A stretch of DNA of 64,000 bases from Frigoribacterium sp. SL97 (GTDB lineage: Bacteria; Actinomycetota; Actinomycetes; Actinomycetales; Microbacteriaceae): assembly GCF_026625765.1 (NCBI RefSeq), contig NZ_CP113062.1, positions 372,001 through 436,000 on the forward strand, in the 5' to 3' direction. Under the pieces are notes generated by a model. It saw only the letters and a list, made by a program, of their open reading frames with translations. It made no database searches and was not told where the DNA came from. Made by a program: the position numbers and the translations under genes. Position 1 is the stretch's first letter, and each line of letters opens with the position of its first letter. This document shows positions 45,892-54,401 of the stretch, piece by piece.

Positions 45892-46163
45892 GTCGTTCTC
45901 CCCTTGCTTCGATCTGATGGCGACCCGTCACGGGTCGACTCATGAGGAAATCACGATTCCGTCTCGATCGCCACCCGTCTGCGGGGTACATGTCGGGGGA
46001 CCGAGGCGGGGGACGGGTGGGTGACGGCCCCGGAACGGGTGTCTCACCGGGGGACGTGGGGTCGGCTAGCCTGGGGCCGATCGTGCGCTCCGGGGACGCG
46101 GGCGGTCGCTCCTCGTCGGTCTCGACGACCTGGTCCGGCACCCCGCAGGCGAGAGGCGGAACC
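45892..46163. promoter_or_regulatory. Divergent promoter region of the type VII locus, with palindrome at 45921-45937
   Basis: The spacer between the leftward WXG100 gene and the rightward FHA gene. It holds a perfect palindrome CGACCCG-TCA-CGGGTCG at 45921-45937, placed to control the leftward genes or both. No clear sigma-A boxes were seen. The size of the spacer depends on the start chosen for the FHA gene; the frame is open back to 45942. Confidence 0.55.
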
Positions 46164-47171
46164 GTGGGCGCACTGGTCGGCGCGCGAAGCTGCGGACGCT
46201 GCGGACAACCGCTCGGTGCGGGCGCGACCTGGTGCTTCTGGTGCGGTGTGCGGATCGTCTCGGCGGCGACCGGCAGCGCCATCGGCACCTACTCGGGACT
46301 GCTCGCGGGCGTGCAGACGGCGACCCCGTCGCGGCGTCGCGGTGCGGTCGCCATCGACTGGGGCGTGCCCCTCGTCCTGTTCGGCGTCCTCGTCGTCGGT
46401 GTGGCCACGGGCGCCTCGTCCGCCACGGCCGGCGCGGCGCTCGTCCCCGTGCCCGTCGAGATCGCGGTGGTGGTGGTCGCCCTGGTCTTCGTGCTGCTCG
46501 ACGTGGTGCTCTACGTGGGCGGAGGGCGCTCGGTAGGCCGGTTGGTCCTGTCCCTGCGCACGGTGGACGACCTGACCGGTCGCCCGCCGGCCGTGCTGAG
46601 GGTCGACCGCCGCGGGCGCTTCAGCATCCGTCGTCAGGCGGTGACGGTCGACCTGCGGCGTGGCCGGGACCCCATGACGTCGTCGCCCCCGCTCGTGCAG
46701 AGGCCCGCCCTCCCCGTTGCGGCCTCCGCCCCGCTGCCGCTCCACCCGACCGACCCGCTCGACGCCGCGGGACGACCCGACGAGAACACCTTCGGTCGGA
46801 CGGGCCAGGGCCGACCCACGACCACCGCGCCGTCGATCGTCCTCGAGCTCGACAGCGGCGAACGCCTCGACCTCGAGTCGACCCTGCTGATCGGCCGCGC
46901 CCCGGTCAACCGCGAGGGCGAGGAGCACCCGGTCTTCGCCTGGGCGGACCTCGCCCGCAGCCTCACCAAGACCCACGCCCTCTTCGCGTGGGAGGGGGCC
47001 GTGCTGTGGGTGACCGACCTCGGGTCGACGAACGGGTCCTCGCTCGTCGCGCCCGACGGGACGCGGCAGCCGCTCGTGGCGGGCCTGCGCGGGCCGGCCG
47101 CACCGGGGTACGTCGTCGAGCTCGGCGAACGGACCCTCACCGTCCAACCGTCCGGGGTGGTGGACGCATGA
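46164..47171 (+). CDS. Zinc-ribbon / RDD / FHA-domain membrane protein of the type VII locus
   Basis: 335 residues from GTG at 46164 (GAGAGGCGGA upstream); starts at 45942 or 45990 would add a low-complexity N-terminus. It begins with a zinc ribbon CGRCGQPL...CFWCG. An RDD-type two-helix membrane domain follows (about 65-125), ending in GGRSVGRLVLSLRTVDDLTG. A Pro-rich linker leads to a C-terminal FHA domain (LLIGRAPVNREGEE, LTKTHALFAWEG, DLGSTNGSSLV). FHA domains bind phosphothreonine, so kinase control of secretion is plausible. The stop overlaps the next ATG. Confidence 0.8.
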   Translation: MGALVGARSCGRCGQPLGAGATWCFWCGVRIVSAATGSAIGTYSGLLAGVQTATPSRRRGAVAIDWGVPLVLFGVLVVGVATGASSATAGAALVPVPVEIAVVVVALVFVLLDVVLYVGGGRSVGRLVLSLRTVDDLTGRPPAVLRVDRRGRFSIRRQAVTVDLRRGRDPMTSSPPLVQRPALPVAASAPLPLHPTDPLDAAGRPDENTFGRTGQGRPTTTAPSIVLELDSGERLDLESTLLIGRAPVNREGEEHPVFAWADLARSLTKTHALFAWEGAVLWVTDLGSTNGSSLVAPDGTRQPLVAGLRGPAAPGYVVELGERTLTVQPSGVVDA

Positions 47172-47497
47172 GCGGGGACCGCGACGTCGTCCTGCTCGAG
47201 ACCGTCAAGACGCACCGCGCCCGCCTGGTCTCGGCCCTCCTGTTCGGCGAACTCGACGAGCGTCGGCTCGTCAACGACAACGTCCGTCGGCTGATCGTCA
47301 GCCTGGTCATCGCGGCGGTCGCCTGCGCGGGCTGCGCCGGCACGTCCTTCGTGCTCTCGGTGCTGGCCGACCAGCGCGCGGCCCAGTCGCAGACCACCGG
47401 AGGGTCAGGAGGCGCGGTGCCGGTCACCGGCTCGCCGTCGCCTTCTCCCGCGTCGACCGACGTCCCCGACCCCACCCCCACGACGGAGCCCCGATGA
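47168..47497 (+). CDS. Single-pass membrane protein of the type VII operon
   Basis: 109 residues with a charged N-terminus (MSGDRDVVLLETVKTHRARLV), one helix at about 43-68 (LIVSLVIAAVACAGCAGTSFVLSVL), and a Ser/Pro/Thr-rich extracellular tail. No family is recognised. It has ATGA overlaps at both ends, so it is a fixed part of the operon and may be a small stand-in for a missing core membrane component such as EccB or EccE (inference). Confidence 0.7.
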   Translation: MSGDRDVVLLETVKTHRARLVSALLFGELDERRLVNDNVRRLIVSLVIAAVACAGCAGTSFVLSVLADQRAAQSQTTGGSGGAVPVTGSPSPSPASTDVPDPTPTTEPR

Positions 47498-48815
47498 CCG
47501 ACTACACCCGGCTGACCATCGTCGGCACGGCGCGCAAGGCCGAGATGGTCGTGCCCGCCGACGAGCCGATCGGTGGTCTGATCCCGCGCCTCATGGAGCT
47601 CCTCGACGAGCGTCCCGGTGCCGTGTCGCGCCCGCTGACCCTCGTCCGCTCGACGGGGGAGCAGCTCGACACCTCTCTGTCGGTCGCCGAACAGCGCATC
47701 GTCGACGGCGAACTGCTCCGGCTGCTGCGCGAGGACGCCGCGCCCCCGCCGCCCGAGGTCGCGGACGTCACCGACGTGCTCGCCGAGTCGCTCGCCAGCC
47801 GACCGGGCCTGTGGACGCGACGGTCGCGCACGGCGACGGCGGCCGTCGCGATCGGACTGCTCTCGCTGGCCCTCTCGACGGTGCTGGCCAGGGCGTCCGA
47901 CGTCGAGCCCGTCGGCACGCTCGCGATCGTCTACGGGTTCGCCGTCGTGGTGGCCCTCGTGTCCGGCCGGTTCGGCGGCCGCTGGCTCGCCGTCGCCGCG
48001 ACCTCGGTCGCCCTGGGGTGCGCGGCCCCCTGGCGGTCGTGCTCGGGGCCGTCCCGGCCCTCGAGCTGCCGCCGGTCGACGTGGCGCTCGCCGTGATCGT
48101 GCTCGCCTGGGTCGCGCTGGCGCTCGGAGCGGGCGCCGGTCTCGGCTCCCGGTCGGCGTGGTGGGGCGGCGTCCTCGGCGTCGTGCTCGGGGCCGTGCCG
48201 ATCGTGCTGCGGTCCCTCGGCGTCCAGGACGCGGGGGCCGTGGGCGTCGGCGCCGTGCTCGCCGTCGTCGTCTGCGGCCTGCTGCCCTGGTTCGCCATGA
48301 GCGCCTCCGGCCTGACCGGTCTCGACGACCAGGTGGTCGACGGACGTCGGGGTCGTCGTGACGAGGTGCTGCTGACGGTCGGCGACGCCTACCGCACCCT
48401 GACCTGGTCGACCTTCGCGGTGGCGGGGCCCGTGGCCGTCACGGCCGTCTCGTCCGTCGGGTCGGCCGATCTCTGGCAGGTCGGTCTCGGGGTCGCCGTG
48501 GTGCTCGTCGTCGCGGCCCGCACCCGGGCCCTGCCGATCGCCGCCCAGGGCTGGGTGCTCTGGGCCGCCGCCCTGATCGGCCTGCTCGGCGGTCTGCTCG
48601 TGCAGCCGCTCGCTCCCGGGTGGCTCGTGGTCGTCCTGTTCGCGGCCGGGGTCGTGGTCGCGGTCGTGGCCGGCGGCGTCGACCCGGTCGCCCACCAACG
48701 CGCCTCGCTGCGCCGCGTGGGCAACGCCGTCGAGGCCCTCGGCGTCGTGGCCCTGCTCCCCGTCCTGCTCGGGGTGTTCGGCGTCTACGCCGACCTGCTC
48801 GGGGCCTTCTCGTGA
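47494..48815 (+). pseudogene. eccD: EccD-type type VII secretion channel protein, interrupted by a frameshift
   Basis: The first frame (47494-48096) gives a ubiquitin-like YukD domain (DYTRLTIVGTARKAEMVVPA, residues 1-85) and the first two membrane helices, then runs into nonsense after about residue 177. From about 48030 the hydrophobic sequence continues in the next frame (PLAVVLGAVPALELPP) through eight or more helices to the stop at 48813-48815. Adding one C to the CCCCC run at 48026-48030 joins the halves into about 440 residues, the normal EccD layout. It is either a true lesion, a slippage-switch, or an under-called homopolymer. Overlaps link it to both neighbours. Confidence 0.85.
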
Positions 48816-49798
48816 GCGCCTTCGACGCGTTCGTCCGGTCGGCGCCGCTGGCCCTGCTCGGCAGCGTGAGCGCCCGGGTGCACGAGGTGACGACGGTCGA
48901 CGAGATCGTCCGGCGGCCGCTGCCGGTGTCGCGCCGCATCGGCTTCGTGCAGGCACGGGGCGGAGCCGGGGCGAGCGCGACCGCCGGTTACGTCGCCGCC
49001 CTGCTCGCCCGTCGCCGTCCCGGGCTCGTCCTCGGTGTGGACGCGTCGCGCGGCCCCCGCGGCATGCTGTGGCAGGCCGGCGCGCCGGTCGGTTCGAGCG
49101 CGGCACCGAGCTCGCGGAGGCGCACGGCACACCGGTCGGTCGACGCCGTCGACGGTCTGCCCCGCACGCCCTCCGGCCTCTACGCCCTCTCGCTCGACCC
49201 CCGGGGCGAGTCCCGTGCCGTGGCCGCCGCGGCGGGCTGGTTCGACGAGGTCACCCCGATCAGCCGTTTCTTCGACCTCGTCGTGACCGACTGGGGAGTG
49301 CGCGACTGGCGTGCCGACCTCACCGACGTGGTGTCGGCCAGCCGGACGGTCTGCATCGTGGCCCGCGCCGATCGCCACGCCGCCGAGGAGGCCGCGGCCC
49401 TCGTGCCCGCGATCAAGGACCACCCCGACCGGCCCGACGTGGTCATCGCCCTGGTCGACGTCGGCGACGCCGGTCGCGCGGCCCCCGTCACGGTCGGCGA
49501 CGACCCCACCGTGCCCGTCGTGCGCGTGCCCTACGACGCGGCCCGTTCCGGCGGTCGGCCGGTGTCGAGCGCCGCACTGGGCACGCGCACCCGCATCGCC
49601 TACGCCCGCCTCGCCGCCGCCCTGCTGCCCCTCGACGCCCCGTCGGTCCCGAGGGGCGCCCCGCCCGTCGGGGATCCCGGCCCGGCCCCGTCGGCGGCCG
49701 CTCCCGGCCCGTCGGAACGTCGCCCCTCGGAACGCCGCCAGGCCCGCGGGCGGGACGCCCGCCCGGCGATCGCCGACGACCAGGAGGCGCGACGATGA
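48812..49798 (+). CDS. MinD/ParA-like protein with degenerate P-loop (type VII locus)
   Basis: 328 residues from GTG at 48812. The fold resembles MinD-type ATPases (RIGFVQARGGAGASATAGYVAAL, then LGVDASRGPRG and FDLVVTDWGVRDWRADL), but the Walker A lysines are missing: GGAGASAT replaces KGGVGKTT. ATP binding is therefore doubtful. The C-terminal 60 residues are Pro/Arg-rich. Similar proteins occur in ESX loci of other actinobacteria. It overlaps eccD (GTGA) and eccC (ATGA). Confidence 0.7.
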   Translation: MSAFDAFVRSAPLALLGSVSARVHEVTTVDEIVRRPLPVSRRIGFVQARGGAGASATAGYVAALLARRRPGLVLGVDASRGPRGMLWQAGAPVGSSAAPSSRRRTAHRSVDAVDGLPRTPSGLYALSLDPRGESRAVAAAAGWFDEVTPISRFFDLVVTDWGVRDWRADLTDVVSASRTVCIVARADRHAAEEAAALVPAIKDHPDRPDVVIALVDVGDAGRAAPVTVGDDPTVPVVRVPYDAARSGGRPVSSAALGTRTRIAYARLAAALLPLDAPSVPRGAPPVGDPGPAPSAAAPGPSERRPSERRQARGRDARPAIADDQEARR

Positions 49799-52700
49799 CC
49801 GTCAAGCTCGTCCACCGGCCCACGCGCATCACGCGACCCGTCCAGCCCGCCGAGCACGAGGACATCACCCCACCACCCCAGCTGGCCGACGGCAAGGTCG
49901 GCGGCGTGCCCGTGCAGGCCCTGCTCCCCGTCGTGGGCGCCCTCTCGAGCGTCGTGATGATCGTCGTCTACCGCGGCAGTTCGAACCCGCTCTTCCTGCT
50001 GGTCGGCGCCGTGCTGCTCATCGTCGCCCTGGTCGGCGGCCTCGCGGTCACCCTCAGCCAGCGGGGCAACGCGGCGCGGCAGCGGCGCCTGCAGCGCGAG
50101 CGCTACCTCGACTTCCTCGAGCGGCTGCGCTCGCGGATGCGCACGAAGGCCCGGGCCGTCCGGGCGACGGCGGCCGTGCTCGACCCCGAACCCGCCGCCC
50201 TGCTCGAGCTGGTGCGCGACCCCGCGCGACTCTGGGAACGCCGCCGCCAGCACGACGACTTCCTCTCGGTGCGGATCGGCGAGGGCGACCTGACCTGGTT
50301 CCCGATGTCCGTCCCCGAGGACCCGAACCCCGTGCAGCCGTTCGACCCGATCATGGCCAGCGAGGCCGAGTCCGTGGTCGAGCACCTCTCGACCGTGCGG
50401 GGCATGCCCATCACGGTCGACCTCGACCGAGCCGGGTCGGTCGCCGTGCTGGGCGACCGCGAGTCCGCGCTGCGGGTCGCCCGCTCGATGATCCTGCAGC
50501 TCGCCGCCCTGCACTCGCCCGACGACGTGCACCTGGCCGCGGCGTTCCCCGAGAGCGCGGCCGACGACTGGCGCGGATTCGACCTCGTCCCGCACGCCGT
50601 GGACGACTCGCTCTACGACGGACCGGTGCCGGCGCGACGGGTCGCGACCAGCGCCTCCTCGTTGCTCTCGGTCATCGGCGGCGAACTGGGCGACCGGGCA
50701 CAAGAGGCCGCCACGACGAAGCGCTCGATCGGCACCACGGCGCGCACCGAGGGATCGCGCCTCGTCGTCTTCGTCGACGACTGGGGGCACGTCGCCTCGA
50801 GCATCCCGGTGCCCGACGCCGACCTCTCGCTGACCGACCTCGGCGTCACGACCGTCCACCTGCTGAGCGACCGCCTGCACGAGCCGTCCGACGTCACCCT
50901 GCGCATCACCGTCGAGGGCGACGAGGCGGTCGTGACGGACGCCCGCGTCGAGGACGACGGCCAGGTCCGCGTGCAGACGGCGACGATCGACGCCACGACC
51001 CCGCAGCTGTTCGAGGCCGTCGCCCGCACGCTCACCCCCCTGCGGCTCAGCCTCAGCAGGCAGGACGAGGTCGACTCGGCCCAGGCCGTCGAGATCACCG
51101 ACCTGCTGGGCATCGACGACGTGACGACGCTGACGCCGGCGACCGCGTGGACGCCGCGCTCGCCGCGGGACTTCCTGCGCGTGCCGATCGGCATCGACGA
51201 CTTCGGGGCGCCGGTCCTGCTCGACCTCAAGGAGTCCGCGCAGCTCGGCATGGGCCCGCACGGCATCTGCATCGGCGCGACCGGTTCGGGCAAGAGCGAG
51301 CTGCTGCGCACGCTCGTGCTCGGCCTCGCCCTGTCGCACTCGCCCGACGACCTCAGCATGGTCCTCGTCGACTACAAAGGAGGCGCGGCGTTCGCTCCGT
51401 TCGCGGGGTTGCCCCACGTCGCCGGGCTGATCGACAACCTGGCCGACGACGCGCAGCTCACCGAACGCGCCCGCGTCAGCATCCAGGGCGAGGTCGTCCG
51501 GCGTCAGGAGCAGCTCCGCGACGCCGGGGGCGCGTCGTCCATCAGCCACTACCGCGAGATGCGCGTCGGTCGCCCGGAGCTGCCGCCGATGCCGCACCTG
51601 TTCGTCGTCATCGACGAGTTCGGCGAGCTGCTCACGGCGGAGCCCGAGTTCGTCGACCTGCTGCTCACCATCGGTCGGATCGGGCGGTCGATCGGCGTGC
51701 ACCTGCTGCTCTCGAGCCAGCGCATCGAGGCGGGCAAGCTGCGGGGCCTCGACACCTACCTCTCGTACCGGATCGGCTTGCGGACCTTCTCCGAGGCCGA
51801 GAGCTCGATCGTGCTCGACCGGCCGGACGCGTTCCACCTCCCCGCGGTCCCGGGGTTCGGCTTCCTCAAGGTCGACACCTCGGTGTACCGGAGGTTCCGC
51901 GCGGGTTACGTGTCGGGCCCCCTGCCGACCGAGGCCGCCCGCTCGCTGGCGGGCGACGACGTGCGGCCGACCGCACTCCTGCTGCCGACCTTCAACGGCA
52001 TCGCGGGCGGCGACGACGACGGCGGCGAGGACGAGCTCTCGCGGCCCGACGTCGGTCGCGCCGTCATCGACGAGGCCGTCGACCGCCTGATGGGCGGTGG
52101 CACCGACGTCGACCCCGTCTGGTTGCCGCCCCTGCCCGACCGGCTCGCGCTCTCGCGGGTGGTCGGAGCGGACCAGGCCGGCGGCCTGCGGGTGCCGATG
52201 GGACTGCTCGACGACCCGGCGCGGCAGCGACAGGACCCGTGGCTGCTCGACCTCGCCCGGGCCGGTGGGCACGTCGCCGTGATCGGGGCGCCGCAGACCG
52301 GACGCAGCACGTTCCTCCGCACCCTCGTCGCCTCGCTGGCCCTGACGCACACCCCGCAGGAGGTCGGCATCTACGGCATGGACCTCACGGGCGGGGGGCT
52401 CGGCCGGATCGAGGGCTTCCCGCACGTCGGTGGCGTGGCCACGCGGGCGAGCAAGGACCGCCTCCTGCGCCTGCTCGAAGAACTGGCGGCCATGCTGACG
52501 ACCCGGGAGCGCGTGTTCCGCGACCACGGCATCGACTCGCTGGCCATGCTGCGTCGGTTGCACGCCGCGGGCGAGGTGCCCGAGCTGATCTCGGCCGACG
52601 TGGTGCTCGTCGTCGACGGCACCGGCCAGCTGCGCGGGGACTTCGTCGAGCTCGAGACGGCGTTCGGCGACCTGCTGCTGCGCGGCGGCAGCTACGGCCT

Positions 52701-53742
52701 GCACGTCGTGCTCGGGATGACGCGGTGGAACGAACTGCGGATGGCGCAGCAACCGCTGGTCGGCACCCGGGTCGAGTTGCACCTGAACGATCCGGCGGAC
52801 TCGGTGATCGGTCGCAAGCTGGCCCAGACCATCCGGGCCGACCAGGCCGGTCGGGCCCTGACCGACGACAACCTGTTCGCGCAGGTGGCGCTGCCGGTGC
52901 TGGACGACACGGACGACGACGAGGTCGGCGACGCCCTCGAGGCCCTCGCCCGCCGGTCGGCGTCGAGCTGGAACGGCCCCGCGGCGGCACCGATCCGCCT
53001 CCTGCCCACCGAGCTCTCGCCGGACGAGCTGCCCGACGCGCTGGACGAGCCCGAGGCGATCCCGTTCGGCCTGCGGCAGGACACGATGCAGCCGGTCGCC
53101 CTCGATCCGGGTGCCGACCAGCACCTGCTCGTGTTCGGCGACTCGAAGGCCGGCAAGTCGACCCTGCTGCGCGGACTGGTGCGCGGCTTCGTCGACCGGG
53201 CGACCCCGGACGAGCTCGTCGTGGCCCTGATGGACCTCCGCGGCGACCTGGTCGCCGAGGTGCCCGACGACTACCTCGGCGGTCATGCCTCGACCAGCAC
53301 GGACGCCCGCGCGCTCGCCGTCGCCGTGGCCGACGAGCTCGCCAAGCGCCAGGCCGGCGACCGCGACTCCGGTCCGCGCATCGTGGTGGTGATCGACGAC
53401 TACGACATCGTCGCCTCGGGGGGCACCGAGCCCCTCAAGCCGCTGCTGCCCTTCCTGCCCTCGGCCCGCGACCTCCGGCTGCACGTGTTGATCAGCAGGC
53501 CGGTCGCCGGCTCGGCGCGGGCGCTCTACGACCCGGCGCTGCAGACGCTGCGCGACACGGGTGGGTCGTCGTTCATCATGTCGGGCGAACGCAGCGAGGG
53601 ACCGATCGTGCCGCAGGTCTACGCCGAGCAGATGACCGCCGGTCGAGGCCGCCTGGTCCGTCGCGGCCAGGCGCCGCGCATCGTCCAGGTGGCCCGGTTC
53701 GAGGCCGACGGACGAGCCGACGTCGCCGGAGCGGGCTCGTGA
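49795..53742 (+). CDS. eccC: EccC-type type VII secretion ATPase (FtsK/SpoIIIE, three ATPase domains)
   Basis: 1315 residues. Two membrane helices lie near residues 40-80, followed by a linker and then three FtsK-like domains. The first has an intact Walker A GATGSGKSE (about 495-503), DYKGGAAF and Walker B FVVIDEFGEL. The second has GAPQTGRST (about 831), with Arg in place of Lys. The third has GDSKAGKST (about 1115) and VVVIDDYDIV. EccC is the motor that recognises and exports WXG100 substrates. ATG at 49795 follows GGAGG and overlaps the previous stop. Much longer open frames through this gene are GC-driven shadows. Confidence 0.95.
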   Translation: MTVKLVHRPTRITRPVQPAEHEDITPPPQLADGKVGGVPVQALLPVVGALSSVVMIVVYRGSSNPLFLLVGAVLLIVALVGGLAVTLSQRGNAARQRRLQRERYLDFLERLRSRMRTKARAVRATAAVLDPEPAALLELVRDPARLWERRRQHDDFLSVRIGEGDLTWFPMSVPEDPNPVQPFDPIMASEAESVVEHLSTVRGMPITVDLDRAGSVAVLGDRESALRVARSMILQLAALHSPDDVHLAAAFPESAADDWRGFDLVPHAVDDSLYDGPVPARRVATSASSLLSVIGGELGDRAQEAATTKRSIGTTARTEGSRLVVFVDDWGHVASSIPVPDADLSLTDLGVTTVHLLSDRLHEPSDVTLRITVEGDEAVVTDARVEDDGQVRVQTATIDATTPQLFEAVARTLTPLRLSLSRQDEVDSAQAVEITDLLGIDDVTTLTPATAWTPRSPRDFLRVPIGIDDFGAPVLLDLKESAQLGMGPHGICIGATGSGKSELLRTLVLGLALSHSPDDLSMVLVDYKGGAAFAPFAGLPHVAGLIDNLADDAQLTERARVSIQGEVVRRQEQLRDAGGASSISHYREMRVGRPELPPMPHLFVVIDEFGELLTAEPEFVDLLLTIGRIGRSIGVHLLLSSQRIEAGKLRGLDTYLSYRIGLRTFSEAESSIVLDRPDAFHLPAVPGFGFLKVDTSVYRRFRAGYVSGPLPTEAARSLAGDDVRPTALLLPTFNGIAGGDDDGGEDELSRPDVGRAVIDEAVDRLMGGGTDVDPVWLPPLPDRLALSRVVGADQAGGLRVPMGLLDDPARQRQDPWLLDLARAGGHVAVIGAPQTGRSTFLRTLVASLALTHTPQEVGIYGMDLTGGGLGRIEGFPHVGGVATRASKDRLLRLLEELAAMLTTRERVFRDHGIDSLAMLRRLHAAGEVPELISADVVLVVDGTGQLRGDFVELETAFGDLLLRGGSYGLHVVLGMTRWNELRMAQQPLVGTRVELHLNDPADSVIGRKLAQTIRADQAGRALTDDNLFAQVALPVLDDTDDDEVGDALEALARRSASSWNGPAAAPIRLLPTELSPDELPDALDEPEAIPFGLRQDTMQPVALDPGADQHLLVFGDSKAGKSTLLRGLVRGFVDRATPDELVVALMDLRGDLVAEVPDDYLGGHASTSTDARALAVAVADELAKRQAGDRDSGPRIVVVIDDYDIVASGGTEPLKPLLPFLPSARDLRLHVLISRPVAGSARALYDPALQTLRDTGGSSFIMSGERSEGPIVPQVYAEQMTAGRGRLVRRGQAPRIVQVARFEADGRADVAGAGS

Positions 53743-54320
53743 CCGGCCGGACGGTCGTCGTCGCGGGCGTCGCCGGGGGCGTCGGGACCACGACGGTCAC
53801 GGCCCTGCTCTTCACCCAGCTCTCGGGGGAGTCGGTGCCCCGGCTGATCGACCACTCGGGCGGGGACCTCGGGACCCGGCTGACCGGGGGCGACGACGCG
53901 CCGCGGGTCGACCACGAGCTGACCCTGCACGACCTCGGCGCCCACGCCGACGGCGCACTCCTCGACCTGCTCGACGACACGAGCGTCTTCGGGGTCGTCG
54001 TGGCCCCGACGACCCCGGTCGGCTTCGCCGACGCCCAACGGGTCCTCGCCCGCATCCGCGAGCGGCACGGGGTCGGCGGCCTGCGCCGGGTGATGCTCGT
54101 GGTCGTCGGCGTCTTCGGCGAGCACCGGACCACGCGCTCGAGCGAGGCGCTGCAGAACGAGTTCGGCCGTCGCTCGCTCGTCGTCGTCCCGCGCGACCCC
54201 GCCCTCGCGGCGGGCGGGCGCGTTCCGCTCAACCGGCTGACGCGGGAGTCCCGACGGGCCCAGGGCGAACTCGTGTCGTACCTGCGCGAACGCCTGGCGA
54301 GCCACCGCGACGCGCGCTGA
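53739..54320 (+). CDS. Second MinD-like protein with degenerate P-loop
   Basis: 193 residues from GTG at 53739 (GTGA overlap with eccC). It begins TVVVAGVAGGVGTTTVTALL; the P-loop GGVGTTT lacks the lysine expected in KGGVGKTT. Later parts (DHELTLHDLGAHADGALLD, VVVAPTTPVGFADAQRVL) fit the fold of this family. It is the last gene of the rightward operon. With the protein at 48812 it makes a pair of apparently inactive MinD-like proteins flanking EccC. Confidence 0.7.
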   Translation: MTGRTVVVAGVAGGVGTTTVTALLFTQLSGESVPRLIDHSGGDLGTRLTGGDDAPRVDHELTLHDLGAHADGALLDLLDDTSVFGVVVAPTTPVGFADAQRVLARIRERHGVGGLRRVMLVVVGVFGEHRTTRSSEALQNEFGRRSLVVVPRDPALAAGGRVPLNRLTRESRRAQGELVSYLRERLASHRDAR

Positions 54321-54326
54321 GGCGCC

Positions 54327-54389
54327 GAGCCGCGCCTCCGGAAGGGACGCGAGCCGCGCCTCCGGACGGGACGCGAGCCGCGCCTCCTC
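54327..54389. repeat. 24-bp tandem repeat after the type VII operon
   Basis: Units begin GAGCCGCGCCTCC at 54327, 54351 and 54375, exactly 24 bases apart; the first two differ at one base and the third breaks off after 13. Each holds the octamer GCGCCTCC. It fills the 81-base gap between two convergent genes, where a terminator would be expected, and ends against the start of a CG-rich hairpin. Confidence 0.88.
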
Positions 54390-54401
54390 GTCCGAGGGGC
54401 G

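Noticed and set aside
49311..54320. Open frame of 1669 codons overlapping eccC on the plus strand
   Set aside because: It is in another frame of eccC, Arg/Pro/Ala-rich and without family motifs; only its last part (from 53739) is a real gene. GC-rich DNA leaves such frames open.
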